A DNA stretch of 64,000 nucleotides from Cladocopium goreaui. Taxonomy: Eukaryota > Sar > Dinophyceae > Suessiales > Symbiodiniaceae. The stretch covers positions 73,219 through 137,218 of the forward strand of contig CAMXCT020001696.1 of the NCBI GenBank assembly GCA_947184155.2, in the 5' to 3' direction. Positions 19,479-30,746 of the stretch are shown here, in pieces (the stretch's first letter is position 1; each line of letters opens with the position of its first letter). Below the pieces are notes generated by a model. It searched no databases. It had not been told where the DNA came from and worked only from the letters and a program-made list of their open reading frames with translations. Position numbers and translations under genes: made by a program.

Positions 19479-19523
19479 TTTTTTTTTTCCTTTTTTTCCT
19501 TTTTTCCTTTTTTTCCTTTTTTC
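19479..19523 (-). repeat. (T6-8 CC)n tract; possible A-rich 3' tail of module II
   Basis: Runs of 6-9 T separated by CC on the plus strand, reading as GG plus A-runs on the minus strand. It lies about 800 nt past the last ORF of module II (20320), in the orientation expected of an A-rich retroelement 3' tail. That reading is an inference; it may just be a microsatellite. Confidence 0.5.
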
Positions 19524-19959
19524 CCACATCCCACCGTCTCCCCTGGGTGGAAAGTGGATTCCCTCTGGACTCCCAGAAACAACAAGCAGGAGGTAAAAAA
19601 CAGAGTGGGACTGTACAGCGGGTTGTACCTTTGGTCAACTGCGAGGTGGACATGGTCGTGTTGAGTAGCTACTGCAGCCTGGTAACCTAATAGCGTTAGT
19701 AGATTGATATTAAGGCTTAGCTGAGTCTCCGCTTGCGGTTGAAGCCGGGTCCTGCCGTAGGGTCACTCGATCCCTTGACGTGCCATATGCTGAGTGAACA
19801 GCAGAAAGTCGTCCATGACTTAGGGTCCTTTAAGTAGAACCCAACGCGCATGGGACACTTGGGCTAGTTTGTGGAATTATGGACCAGGTCTCTTATTATC
19901 CAGGGCAACGGTTCAGGATTAGGATGTCCTCATGGATCTTGTGCAGGCGGGGAGAGCTA

Positions 19960-19976
19960 CCTAGAGTACCCCTGGG
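19960..19976 (-). repeat. small hairpin, loop AGTACCC
   Basis: CCTAG AGTACCC CTGGG; stem with one T-G wobble. Confidence 0.6.
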
Positions 19977-20319
19977 AGCCCCCCTCCCTTTGGCCTGACC
20001 AGCATGCATGAGGCATAAGAACTAACTTGGTATGGGGTGGGTACAAAAAAAACGTAGTGAGCTGATGAGAATTACTTAGTGACCGAAGACGTCTCAAGCA
20101 GCAATAACTACGCAGCAGCAGCCGGAAGCTGCCTGGTCAGTGGTAGGCCGTTTACTTTAGGGTTGCATCACCTCTTAGATTAAGTTAACTTGGCGGGCTG
20201 CGCTTTGTACTTCTTAGGCGACTATGGTGGAACGAATCCTGAGGCTCATTATGCGGGGTTACATTAGTCCCTGATGGGTGAGCACCCGAGAAACAGTGGT
20301 TTTATGGTCACCAAGGAAG

Positions 20320-22206
20320 TTACAGAGCCTGGGAGGACGTTTTAACTCCCTCCCGTCGAACGTTCGCGTCGAGCACGCAGCTTGGCAAGGGCTTCCAAGG
20401 GAGTGGCGTAAATGTATGGCGATCCTTGGTAGGGGGTGCTCGCCGGGCTAGGGATAGGGCATGGCTACTTGCAGTATGTTTGAGGGTGTCTACGTATGTA
20501 TTGTGTGCCGTGTGAAGAGGGGTGACTTTGAACCATGTCTGACCAAAGTACAGCTGATGCTTGGAAAGAATTTCCTTCTCGATCTGCCTCAACATTTGTT
20601 TAGGAGGCGGGGGAGCAACTAAGAAGCCATCATGCAACCATATCAAGGAGTGTGTTGGGTGGCGAGCAATGAGTGCACGAATGGTGTCCTCGACAATTGT
20701 GGCTTCGAAGTACTCCAGCAATCGAAAGGCGCTGTCATTATGGTTGACCAGGAACTCCGGGCGGAAACGCGGTAGCAGCTGCGTAGTCAGGGTTGTACTT
20801 AAAGAGCCTAGCTGGCATAGTATTGCGCTTACACTCGCACTGGGGGAGCCGTCAACCAGAGAGCTTAGGTATCGGTATGTGGCATCAAGGGAGCTGTTGA
20901 TAATTCTCAGTGGAAGTTGCTTGATGGTGTCAGGACAGATTGCTTCTACTTGCTGAATATGAGGGTCCCGGGCTAACTGCGCGCGGAACTCATCGATTGT
21001 TGGGAGGGGTACAAAGTCGGGCGCAAACAGTAATCCCAGGCGTCGGATAAGTTCATAAAAGGATCCTTTGAGGTCAATTTCGCAGTGATTCCGCCCGAAC
21101 AGTAGAATCCTGGCAGCTCTCGGTAGCCGTTGGCCCCCTATGGTGCAGCAATATCTTCGTCCATGGTTGTCAGCAGCTTTTGGGGAGTAGTCAATATCAA
21201 AACTGCAATTTTGCGGTAGACATGGGGAAAGGTAGGATTCAATCAGCTGGCGGTGGTGAGGGTGGAGGGTCAGGTGTTTTCGGAGAAGGCCGTGATCAAT
21301 ACTGGGCCTCTCAACTAGAGTAAGGGTGGGCTGGCTCCAGGGTTGTTCAAGACTTTGAATGTGGAAGCCTCCAACTTGAAAGAGACCCGTAGGGAGTGAT
21401 GGCTTAATGGACACCGGTCCAGCATCCCTATTGAAAGCAGCGGGATTGCTCCTATATTTGGTCAATAGGAATTGGGTAGCTTGCCCTGCTAGGTCATCTG
21501 CAATGCCGTTGGCAACTCGAGGCAGGTATATGAAGAGACTACCAGGAAGGTGCAGACTCACAGTTGAACGAATGCTTTCCAGTGGTTGGTGCATGTCTAT
21601 CCTTCGGAGACGGCCTGCAAATTGAAAGTATTTAATAACAGGGAGGATGTCACCTTGGATGACCACCTTGGGCGTGAAGCCACGGCTCGATAAACGTTGC
21701 TTGACGACGAAAGCCACTTCTTCAACCAGATATAAGCAGGCCATGATTTCTGCTTCTATATTGTCTGAACAATGAGGCAAGGCGGCCGACCGACATGCAA
21801 TAACTCGAGACCGACCACCTTCTATTACATAGATAATGTATCCAGCTCCTCCTAATGCATCATCATGCATACAACTACCATCGAATTGGCCTACGATCTG
21901 GATCGAGGGTTCAGATGGTGCATGGTCGGGAGAGGTTGCTAGGATCAACTCATTAGGACTGATGGATTGAAGAGCAGTGATAGTACAGACGGAATCAGGC
22001 GAGTTGGGGCTGGCTGGGACAATCTTAGCATTGGGGCGGAATCCTGCCATCCGGGCCCCGGCTGGGGTAATGAGGCTAAGCCATGGATGTCCAAGTGGGA
22101 GCACCGCAATGGGTTGATCCGGGGCAATGGATGTCAGAGCTGTGCAAACCAGATCAGGAAGTACTGCAGAGTGAAGCGTAACTGCTTCATTGGCAGTAGT
22201 TTGCAT
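20320..22206 (-). CDS. RNase H fused to a polymerase-palm-like domain
   Basis: 628 codons. RNase H at about 100-245: GQFDGSC (Asp, about 109), NIEAEIMA (Glu, about 152), QGDILPVI (Asp, about 187) and NGIADDLAG (Asp, about 233), the usual DEDD set. After a linker, a second domain at about 345-580 has EIDLKGSFYELIRR (about 375-388), KQLPLRIINSSLDATY and LIWLHDGFLVAP (about 515-526). A D..(F/Y)E motif, a Lys/Asn-rich helix and an HDG motif in that order recall motifs A, B and C of family-A DNA polymerases and single-subunit RNA polymerases. This is motif resemblance only. Sense continues upstream of the first ATG in this frame as a Pro-rich linker (IPIPPPPTRFLPEP), overlapping the end of the RT ORF in the -1 frame. 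Confidence 0.85.
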   Translation of the reverse strand: MQTTANEAVTLHSAVLPDLVCTALTSIAPDQPIAVLPLGHPWLSLITPAGARMAGFRPNAKIVPASPNSPDSVCTITALQSISPNELILATSPDHAPSEPSIQIVGQFDGSCMHDDALGGAGYIIYVIEGGRSRVIACRSAALPHCSDNIEAEIMACLYLVEEVAFVVKQRLSSRGFTPKVVIQGDILPVIKYFQFAGRLRRIDMHQPLESIRSTVSLHLPGSLFIYLPRVANGIADDLAGQATQFLLTKYRSNPAAFNRDAGPVSIKPSLPTGLFQVGGFHIQSLEQPWSQPTLTLVERPSIDHGLLRKHLTLHPHHRQLIESYLSPCLPQNCSFDIDYSPKAADNHGRRYCCTIGGQRLPRAARILLFGRNHCEIDLKGSFYELIRRLGLLFAPDFVPLPTIDEFRAQLARDPHIQQVEAICPDTIKQLPLRIINSSLDATYRYLSSLVDGSPSASVSAILCQLGSLSTTLTTQLLPRFRPEFLVNHNDSAFRLLEYFEATIVEDTIRALIARHPTHSLIWLHDGFLVAPPPPKQMLRQIEKEILSKHQLYFGQTWFKVTPLHTAHNTYVDTLKHTASSHALSLARRAPPTKDRHTFTPLPWKPLPSCVLDANVRREGVKTSSQAL

Positions 22207-22250
22207 GTGGCAGGGATGGTTCTGGTTGTTTGCGCCTACATGCTGGGGTC

Positions 22251-24542
22251 TTACCGGTGACGCAGGCTCCGGAAGGAAACGAGTTGGTGGCGGAGGAATT
22301 GGAATTGTTTTTTTCTGGTATTTTGTCCTGCAGTTATGCGTAACAAGTTACCGACTGTGTCAATGCCAAGCAGGGAAGTCCATATTCGGAATATGCGTTG
22401 GACAACTGCTCCTTGCCTTGTCCCTACATCCGGGTACCCCGGTGAGAGAAAGGCAGTAGAGCCATTCTGTCTAAGCCAATAACCCAAACACGCTGCAGTG
22501 AGCGTGACAGCTGGGTCTAATGCAGGAGCAATACCTAACCATCGAAATATATGTGGGAGATACCGTGCAGCCAGCCATGGTCTGCCAAGGATGAGTTTAG
22601 CAGAGCGTTGTTGGTATAAATTAATGTCGTCCGGAGTAAAGCCAAAGTATGTACTTTGGTAAATATTAAGGGACAGAATAAAACAGTTATTGGCAAGGCT
22701 TCTTTGCACTACAGAGTGGGCAGGTGTGGCGAAAAGGGCAAGTCGTTGGTTGGCTTTGGTCATAGCTTTGGGGTTAATGGCTTGTGTGCCTGTAAGCTCC
22801 TCTACTGGGGTCCACCCTTGATTATTACGGGTATATTTACCATATAGGATTAGACCCAGCGCAGTGGTTTTGCCTTCAATGAGGTGGGCTCCCCAGTCGG
22901 AGCGTTCTAGCGCATTTAGAGTACTATGGGAGGCAGGATGATTAACTAGGACACTGCACTTGTTGGAGCAGCCACACTGTACTAGGAAGAGTGGGTCAAT
23001 TTTGGCAAGGTGTTCTCCAGATAGTATGAAGTCCACCTCTGCTGGGGTGAGGCACACAAACAAATTTGATCGGCACACAATGGTGGTGGTGCTATAACCG
23101 GTTCTGTGAACCAAAGCTTGTCGCAATGTAGCATGTCCTGATAACCTTTGTGCCCAGTGCAGTGATGGGTATTGGTCGATCTGACCTGAGCAAGCTGCAT
23201 GCATATTGATCCCGCTGGTTCGCCAGCAGTGGTGTTCATCAACTTGAATGCCCGCGGATTTCAAACGGATGTAAGCTTGCCAGGCATCCGAGAGCCATTG
23301 CATGCCAGCTGTGGTGTCTCCCACCATCGTGGTGTCATCAACATATCCTTGAACTGTTAGCATTCCGGGGATTCGGTTGAGGTAGGTTAAAACTGGATCC
23401 ATGGCAACGCAGAAAAGCAGGACTGAGAAAGACCGACCCATATCAACGCCCGTGACAATCATTTTTGAGGGCAGCAGCTTACCTTGGACCTTGTGCCTGC
23501 ATCTTCGGAAGAGTAGGATGTGCCGAGTATACATGATGATCCACCAGGGGGCTTTGCACGCTGATAAAATTTGCAAGATCCAGTAGGGGTTAATCCTCTC
23601 GAATGCTTTGGACAGGTCTAGGGACAGGCATGTGCAGGGTGCATCTTGATCTAAAACAGCTTGGACGGATTGGACAGCACTTTGCGGTTCGCGGAAGACA
23701 TTTAGCACCGTTTGAGAGGGGTGGAGTAGCGGAGCAATGGCTTTAGTCATGATTGTTGCGATACTTCCATCTATAACTCTCTCAAATGTCGATGGCATAC
23801 CTAGTGGGCGGAAATTATCAGCAGTGGGGCCCATTTTGGCTTTCGGAATCCATGCTTGGACTGAACAAGGAGGTGGAACTGCGGACCTACAAATGTCATT
23901 GAGATGCGTAATCATCGCCTCCGAAAACACTCCAGGGTGGAGTCGCCATGCTGCATAGGGTATTCCGTCTGGTCCTGGGGAGGAATCATTGGTGGCAAGG
24001 ACAGTTCTGATTAGGTCTTCCGCACCAGGCGGGGGAACATGTGGCCAGGGCTGGGTTTGCGCTTTATATTGCTCCAGGTAGTCTGTCCACTCAGGATCAT
24101 ATTTGACAGGCGGTTGGAACCAGAACTTGCGGGTAGCGAGCATGGCTGCCGACAGGTCCAGATCAGTCCGGCACTGGTTGCCCGCACCGTCCAGAATCGG
24201 ACCATTATAAAATGCAGTTCGTGGGCAGCTAGCCCGCAGTCTCTGCCACAGGGGGGCATTGGTACCAAGGCCACGACTTCGAGTAGTTTCATCTCGATTC
24301 CTAGTAATAAGATGCTGTTGTTGTAGCTGTAGATCAAGGAGCTCGAAACACTTCCAAAGGAAGGTACGAGGCACCGTAATTACCGTGGATGATTGGCAAT
24401 ATTCTTCTAGGGCAGGGCGGAAGCCTGGAAGGGCCGCCAGAAGCTCTCGTAGCAACCGTTTAGAAATATTGAGAAGTGGTCGATCAGATTGGAGGTGCTT
24501 CCTCAGAGTGTTGAAGTCCCGGGGCCGTTTAGGGAGTGACAT
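22251..24542 (-). CDS. LINE-type reverse transcriptase
   Basis: 763 codons. RT domain at about 150-460: SPGPDGIPYAAWR, WIPKAKMGPTADNFRPLGM, motif A CLSLDLSKAFERIN (Asp, about 310) and motif C VQGYVDDTTMVGD (about 402). The region after about 460 contains a Cys/His pattern (CGCSNKC) and the usual LINE thumb/tail. No endonuclease domain lies in this ORF; an EEP fragment of the same orientation lies at 30.8-31.4 kb. It would copy the element RNA by target-primed reverse transcription. The ORF ends HQLVSFRSLRHR then TAA, while the RNase H ORF is open in the -1 frame from the A7 run at 22308-22314. Confidence 0.92.
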   Translation of the reverse strand: MSLPKRPRDFNTLRKHLQSDRPLLNISKRLLRELLAALPGFRPALEEYCQSSTVITVPRTFLWKCFELLDLQLQQQHLITRNRDETTRSRGLGTNAPLWQRLRASCPRTAFYNGPILDGAGNQCRTDLDLSAAMLATRKFWFQPPVKYDPEWTDYLEQYKAQTQPWPHVPPPGAEDLIRTVLATNDSSPGPDGIPYAAWRLHPGVFSEAMITHLNDICRSAVPPPCSVQAWIPKAKMGPTADNFRPLGMPSTFERVIDGSIATIMTKAIAPLLHPSQTVLNVFREPQSAVQSVQAVLDQDAPCTCLSLDLSKAFERINPYWILQILSACKAPWWIIMYTRHILLFRRCRHKVQGKLLPSKMIVTGVDMGRSFSVLLFCVAMDPVLTYLNRIPGMLTVQGYVDDTTMVGDTTAGMQWLSDAWQAYIRLKSAGIQVDEHHCWRTSGINMHAACSGQIDQYPSLHWAQRLSGHATLRQALVHRTGYSTTTIVCRSNLFVCLTPAEVDFILSGEHLAKIDPLFLVQCGCSNKCSVLVNHPASHSTLNALERSDWGAHLIEGKTTALGLILYGKYTRNNQGWTPVEELTGTQAINPKAMTKANQRLALFATPAHSVVQRSLANNCFILSLNIYQSTYFGFTPDDINLYQQRSAKLILGRPWLAARYLPHIFRWLGIAPALDPAVTLTAACLGYWLRQNGSTAFLSPGYPDVGTRQGAVVQRIFRIWTSLLGIDTVGNLLRITAGQNTRKKQFQFLRHQLVSFRSLRHR
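22308..22314 (-). promoter_or_regulatory. A AAA AAA slippery heptamer at the RT / RNase H junction
   Basis: In the RT frame the codons are AGA AAA AAA CAA, so the heptamer is in X XXY YYZ phase. A -1 slip continues as a Pro-rich linker into the RNase H ORF, with the RT frame stopping about 60 nt later. No downstream pseudoknot was examined. An assembly indel in the A7 run is an alternative. Confidence 0.5.
22430..22442 (-). repeat. small hairpin inside the RT ORF, loop GGTACCC
   Basis: CCG GGTACCC CGG, encoding SPGYPDVG near the RT C-terminus. Short stem, same loop as the rest of the family. Confidence 0.5.
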
Positions 24543-24573
24543 CCACCATCGCCATAATAATGTCTGGAGGGAT

Positions 24574-25455
24574 TCAAAGGTGGGTTGGGAGACTAAGCAA
24601 AGCCGGCGAACCAGCGAGGGAAAACGAAGGTCTGGACTTTGTGTCCTGTTTCATGCCGATCAATTCTTGGTCGTCAGCGTGGGTCCAAGGACGAGCCGGA
24701 TCAGGAGGTGTAGCGGCAGGAATAGCATGAAGCATGTGCATCTGTGGAGACGGCGGAGCTTTTGGATTGGGAGTCAAGGTAAGAGGAGGTGTTCTGGGTC
24801 TTGCTTTCCCACCATGAATGTAGCTGATGTCCTCTCTTGACGCAGCTTCACCATCGGAGTCATCAGAGTTCATGTCGCCTGAACGGGCGTCTGAAATAAT
24901 GGGTAACGAGGTCGAATGGACAGCATCAGGATTGTGGGCGAGTCTAGGTTCAGGAATGGACTCCCCTTTCTGTTTCTTTTTTGGTTGTGGGTCCACCAGA
25001 GATGATGACCGTTGTTTTGATCGCACTGGAACAGGTGTGGTAGTGCGTGTTGGTGCCGTAGGGAAGGTAATCGTTGTTGTGGACCCCGGAATTGGATTCG
25101 GACCAGGGTCCGTCATAAGACTGGCAGGTCGAGATGTACCAGTGGTGAGAATAGATGTATTGATTGGTGGAGAGCTTGTTGATGCCGGTCCCAGGTATGG
25201 TTCTGGATTCAATACCATGTGGGAAGGGATGCCGCCATGTGATACCAAGGTCGGGGGACCTTCGGATGTCGGACGGGGCACAAAAGTGTGCAGGCCTCTG
25301 GTTGTTGGATGATCAAGACAGAAATTGGCCGGAGGCGGCGCCTCATCATATTCAATGGAGGGCTCGAAGAAAGGCAAGAGCCCTGCCAGATAGTTGAGAT
25401 GCATAATAGCTCTAGCCAAATGATGATGGAACGCTCGCCCTTGAGCATGATCCAT
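24574..25455 (-). CDS. proline/threonine-rich ORF upstream of the RT
   Basis: 293 codons, mostly disordered: Pro, Thr and Ser-rich with a basic patch (PQPKKKQKGE). It ends 32 nt before the RT ORF. The first approximately 40 residues are more globular (HHHLARAIMHLNYLAGLLPF). It probably represents the linker or tail between the endonuclease and RT portions of module II. Its upstream end coincides with the junction to the opposite-strand element, so the start may be artificial. Confidence 0.5.
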   Translation of the reverse strand: MDHAQGRAFHHHLARAIMHLNYLAGLLPFFEPSIEYDEAPPPANFCLDHPTTRGLHTFVPRPTSEGPPTLVSHGGIPSHMVLNPEPYLGPASTSSPPINTSILTTGTSRPASLMTDPGPNPIPGSTTTITFPTAPTRTTTPVPVRSKQRSSSLVDPQPKKKQKGESIPEPRLAHNPDAVHSTSLPIISDARSGDMNSDDSDGEAASREDISYIHGGKARPRTPPLTLTPNPKAPPSPQMHMLHAIPAATPPDPARPWTHADDQELIGMKQDTKSRPSFSLAGSPALLSLPTHL

Positions 25456-25908
25456 GAGCGTTCAAACCTCGCTGAAGATGAAGCAGCCTTGCACTCTTTG
25501 ATTGATGCCGACCGTGAAGCCCTTATCCGTGACAAGAAAATCCTTCTCTTTCAACTGATGTGTCGCGATGCTGGAGTGGATGATGAAGGATTGGGTGATT
25601 TGATCGCCAGTGGAGTTAAGTTGACTGGACAAGGTGAATCCTCTCGGCAATTCGAGGAAGAACTGAAACCGCCGGCCATTTCCAATGTTGATCTCATGAG
25701 GTCGTCGAAGTGGACTCGTAGAAAGATATTGGGGCGCAGCAACCTCCATGTTCCGGATAACGTGCGTGAACAAGTCTGGCAAGGAGCACTGGATGAGGCA
25801 CAGAAGGGGTGGCTCACTGGTCCCCTCACAGAGCTGGAGCTTCGTGGACAGTTGGGACCCATGTTTGTCGTTTCTCGCAGATTTGGCCTGACAAAGTACG
25901 GGCAATAG
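25447..25908 (+). pseudogene. DIRS-like RT/RNase H protein, N-terminal part
   Basis: Plus strand. Begins MIHERSNLAEDEAALHSL and ends in MFVVSRRFGLTK, which leads into VRAIDDMSES of the next ORF in another frame. Adding one G at about 25896 (AAAG to AAAGG) would restore continuity, so this copy has lost a base. The RRFG..K.R.IDD connection is the start of the RT fingers. Confidence 0.7.
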
Positions 25909-27632
25909 ATGACATGTCCGAGAGTTTGGTGAACTCGGCGTATGGCAGTTCCTACAAACTTGATTTGCCAGGTATCGACGGTATATCAACAGCTGCGAGG
26001 ACCTGGTTGGAATCCATCAGTGATGACCGAGGCGTACAATTCACACTTTCTGACGGGACGGTTTTGAAGGGACGGTTGCATCATCCATTAACCCTTTCCG
26101 ATGTACGTTCACTGAGAGGACGGACCTTAGACCTTGATGCCGCCTACAAACAACTGCTGACGGCTAAGTCGTCTCTTTGGTGTGCTGTCCTTGCGGTTGA
26201 AGATTTACAAGGTTGCAAGCGATTATTCAAATCCAATGTCATTCCCTTCGGTGCTTCTGCAAGTGTTTATGGATTTAACAAGCTGGCCCGTGCAATATAC
26301 ACGATTGGAGTTCGTTTTTTTGGCTTGGTTTGGAACAATTACTACGATGACTATCCCCAACTAGATATAGCTGCCTCAGGGGATGATGCTCAGGTCACAG
26401 CTGAAGCCCTTTTCGATTTGCTGGGCTGGCGTGTGTCTATGAAAGAGAGTAAACGAGTTCCCATGCCTGACACCTTTGAAGCCCTGGGTGTCACTTTTGA
26501 TTTCACTGCCTCTGAAAATGGTGTGGTGATGGTACGCAACAAGCCCTCTAGGATTTTGCAAATTTGCTCGGAACTTGATCGAATCTTACATTCTGGTTGC
26601 CTATCAATTTCGGAGGCTACATCGCTGCGAGGTAAGCTTCAGTTTGCAGAGACCCATACATTTGGCCGTGTGCTGGCATCGCATTTGCAGATGTTCCACA
26701 AGCGTGCCTCGGGACAATTGAGCGACAGTGTTATTTCAGAGACGATGAGGCATGAACTTCTCTGGATACGTGATTTCATGACTGAAGATATACCCCGCAA
26801 ACTGCTGAGTGGTATGGCTGACTATAAGCTGTGTATATTTACAGATGCTTCACTCGAAGGTTCGGATTCTCATGCTGGTGTGGGCATGGTAGCCTTGTAT
26901 GTATGTGGTGGTCAGATTCAACAGAAGTTTTTCTTTTCGGATGTGGTCCCTGCCTGGATCCTCTCCTTGCTGCAATGCCGTACTCCCAAGATCATCTCTA
27001 CTTTGGAGCTTCTCTCTGCTGTGATGGCGATACATTTACTCGAGGATAAATTTCAGAACATACGCGTCATGCTCTTTGTAGATAATGAAGCTGCTAGGGC
27101 ATCCCTGATCTCATTGAAGAGCTCCTTGGAAATCCACCAGTGTTTGCTGAGAAATGGGAGTTTGGCAGTTCGAAGGAGCGGCCTTTACCTTTGGACTGCC
27201 CGTGTGCCGTCTTCGAGCAACCCATCGGATGAACCGTCGCGTGAATTGGTTGACAAACTCCTCAATGCAGGATTTTGTCGACTCAGTGTTAGTTGGAACC
27301 TAGCTCACGTCCTGACCTCAGAGAAGAAATGTATTTGCTTGCTCCTCATGTTGATTCCAGTTTGCTCCCGCTGTGCATGTCCAAGAGGGGATAAACCAAT
27401 GCACACACATGTTGATGCTCTCGTGGTGATGTACCACATAAATCATATGTTTGGATTCACTTGTGCATATGTTGATGGTTGTGAACGCGAGGAAATGCGT
27501 CGAGGACCTCCCCAGTTATTCAAAAAGGACTGGCCGCAGGTGCAGGACTTTAGTGAGACATCATGGTATGTGAATGAGATAAACAAGAACAGGTTGACAA
27601 GTTGTTATTATCCTTCTTTGTTTAGGGAGTGA
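25809..27632 (+). pseudogene. DIRS-like reverse transcriptase / RNase H
   Basis: Functional sense runs from about 25880 (VRAIDDMSES) to about 27300. RT motifs: A RTLDLDAAYKQL, B IPFGASASVYGFNKLARA and C WNNYYDDYPQ. RNase H: CIFTDASLEG, STLELLSAVMAI, VMLFVDNEAARASL and SNPSDEPSREL. Combined order, a YYDD motif and the NPSDEPSR ending resemble DIRS-type elements and a family that I believe is abundant in dinoflagellates. No tyrosine recombinase seen. Opposite in orientation to module II and placed between its two halves. The last approximately 100 codons run into non-coding tail sequence. Confidence 0.85.
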
Positions 27633-27985
27633 GCTTGGAGTAAGCATCTTGATGTGAATGCGAACGGCATGATGGCTCATAGGGAGGGTGTGGTAGGGTG
27701 AAGTGTGAGATGTTCATACATATGTTCACGAATGCCCACCCATTTGTACCATGTACCCACCCATGTACTTCACCTCTGTTGTCGGGATAAAACAATGCAC
27801 ATACATGTTGATGCTCTCGTGGTGATGTACCACATGAATCATATGTTTGGATTCACTTGTGTATATGTTGATGGTTGTGAACGCGAGGAGATGCGTCGAG
27901 GACCTCCCCAGTTATTTAAAAAGAACTGGCCGCAGGTGCAGGACTTTAATGAGACTTCATGGCATGTGAATGAAATAAACAAAAT
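27388..27985 (+). repeat. about 200-bp direct repeat in the DIRS-like element 3' region
   Basis: 27388-27590 recurs at 27784-27985 (offset 396) with few differences, including the ggataaa(a/c)caatgcac start and the gaatga(g/a)ataaacaa end. The second copy leads directly into the A/T satellite. Confidence 0.9.
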
Positions 27986-30205
27986 CAAACATAATAAAAC
28001 ATAATAAAAACATCATACAATCATAATCAAACACAATATAGCATAATACAACATAATCAAACATAATTTAACATAATACAACATAATGAAACATAATATA
28101 ACATAATAAAAACATAATACAACATAATCAAACATAATTTAACATAATACAACATAATCAAACATAATTTAACATAATACAACATAATGAAACATAATAT
28201 AACATAATAAAAACACAATACAACATAATCAAACATAATATAACATAATACAACATAATCAAACATAATATAACATAATAAAAGCATAATACAACATAAT
28301 CAAACCTAATAAAAACACAATGCAACATAATCAACAATAATATACCATAATAAAAACATAATACAACATAATCAAACATAAGAGAAACATAATACAACAT
28401 AATCAAACACAATATACCATAATAAAAACATAATACAACATAATCAAACATAATAAAAACATAATACAACATAATCAAACATAATATTACATAATACAAC
28501 ATAGTACAACATAATATAACATAATAAAAACATAATACAACATAATCAAACATAATATAACATAATACAACATAATACAACATAATACAACATAATAAAA
28601 ACATAATACAACATAATCAAACATAATATAACATAATACAACATAATACAACATAATACAACATAATAACAACATAATAACAACATAGTACAACATAATC
28701 AAACATAATAGAACATAATACAACATAATAAAATATAATACAACATAATAAAAACATAATATAAAATAATACAACATAATAAAACATAATAAAAACAAAA
28801 TACAACAGAATAAAAACATAATAAAAACATAATAAAAACATAATACAACATAATCAAACCTAATAAAAACACAATGCAACATAATCAAAAATAATATACC
28901 ATAATAAAAACATAATACAGCATAATCAAACATAATAAAACATAATACAACATAATAAAACATAATATAACATAATAAAAACATAATACAACATAATCAA
29001 ACATAATAAAACATAATACAACATAATATAACATAATACAACATAATACAACATAATAAAAACATAATACAATATAATACAGCATAATACAGAACAATAA
29101 AAACATAATACCACATAATAAAACATAATATAACATAATACAACATGATAAAACATAATAAAAACATAATACAATATAATAAAACATAATACAACATAAT
29201 CAAAAACATAATACAACATAATCAAACATAATATAACATAATAAAAACATAATATAAAATAATACAACATAATAAAACATAATAAAAACACAATACAACA
29301 TAATAAAACATAATAAAAACATAATACAACATCATCAAAAACATAATACAACATAATAAAACGTAATAAAAACACAATACAACATAATAAAAACATAGTA
29401 CAACATAATACAACATAACAATAACATAATAAAACATAATACAACATAATACAACATAATAAAAACTTAATACAACGTAATAAAACATCATAAAAATATA
29501 ATACAACATAATACAACATAATAAAAACATTATACAACATAATAAAACATAATAAAAATATAATACCACATAATAAAAACATAATACAACATAATAACAA
29601 CATAGTACAACATAATCAAACATAATAGAACATAATACAACATAATAAAACATAATACAACATAATAAAAACATAATATAAAATAATACAACATAATAAA
29701 ACATAATAAAAACATAATACAACAGAATAAAAACATAATAAAAACATAATAAAAACATAATAAAAACATAATAAAAACATAATAAAAACATAATACAACA
29801 TAATCAAACCTAATAAAAACACAATGCAACATAATCAAAAATAATATACCATAATAAAAACATAATACAGCATAATCAAACATAATAAAACATAATACAA
29901 CATAATAAAACATAATATAACATAATAAAAACATAATACAACATAATCAAACATAATAAAACATAATACAACATAATAAAAAATAATAATAACATAATAC
30001 AACAACATAATACAACATAATAAAAACATAATATAACATAATAAAAACATAATACAACATAATCAAACATAATAAAACATAATACAACATAATACAACAT
30101 AATAAAGCATTATAAAAACATAATACAACATAATCAAACATAATAAAACATAATACAACATAATACAACATAATAAAGCATAATAAAAACATTATACAAC
30201 ATAAT
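27986..30205. repeat. 2.2-kb CATAATA-type satellite with higher-order repeat
   Basis: Built of acataata, caacataat and caaacataat words. A block around 28840-28985 containing unique variants (caaacctaat, cacaatgcaac, aatataccataat) recurs at about 29790-29935, offset 950, and partly near 28300. One strand is TAA-rich and the other stop-free in all frames, giving many artificial Tyr/Leu/Cys/Met frames. It follows the A-rich end of the DIRS-like element. Confidence 0.97.
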
Positions 30206-30746
30206 AACTAGACGACGGTTGGCCCGAGAGCGAAAAAGATGTTTTTCAAGCAGCTCTGAGGATGGTAGTCGTAAAAGATAGTCGGTGAATAGTTGGTGAA
30301 TTTTATATGAGCTATGGAAAGATATGGTGTGAAAAAGTAAGATTGATCAAGAAGAGAATATTTGGTAAAGGGTATCAGATGACATGTGTTTTTCAACCAC
30401 AGAGAGAAAGAGGGGGCAGAGATAAAGAGAGAGAGAGAGAGAAAGAGAGAAAGAGAGAGAGAGAGAGAAAGAGAAAGCAAGAGAGAGAGAGAATGAAAGG
30501 GGGGGGTAGAAAGAAAACATGGAGAAATGTAATAATGTGAGCAACAAAAAGTGCACAGGAGGCTCAGTACCATGAGTCTGCGAATGGCATGTGCTAGCTC
30601 ATTTTATTATGGTAATTCCCAGACACATTGCGGAAAAAGGCCCGGCACCATCATTCCGTGAACGCGAAGAAACGCGACGCTTTTACACACAGAATCTTTA
30701 CACATAAACACTTTCACACACAAACGCTTTCACACAGAGACGTTTT
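30206..30746. other. junction region: GA tract and short tandem repeats
   Basis: Contains a (GA)n tract at about 30429-30493 and an imperfect array of about 16 bp (tttcacacacaaacgc-like units) from about 30675 into the end of the endonuclease fragment near 30790. No gene. Confidence 0.7.

Larger units (their letters stand above)
17276..20319. other. 3-kb non-coding stretch between modules I and II
   Basis: No coding sequence on either strand. Carries hairpins at 18380-18396, 19344-19360 and 19960-19976 and a T/C-rich tract at 19479-19523. It may be the 3' untranslated region of module II followed by the 5' part of module I, or a spacer inside one larger element. Confidence 0.55.

Noticed and set aside
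28057-30192. Many long minus-strand frames rich in Tyr, Leu, Cys and Met
   Set aside because: They come from a stop-free strand of the CATAATA satellite in all three frames; no real protein pattern.
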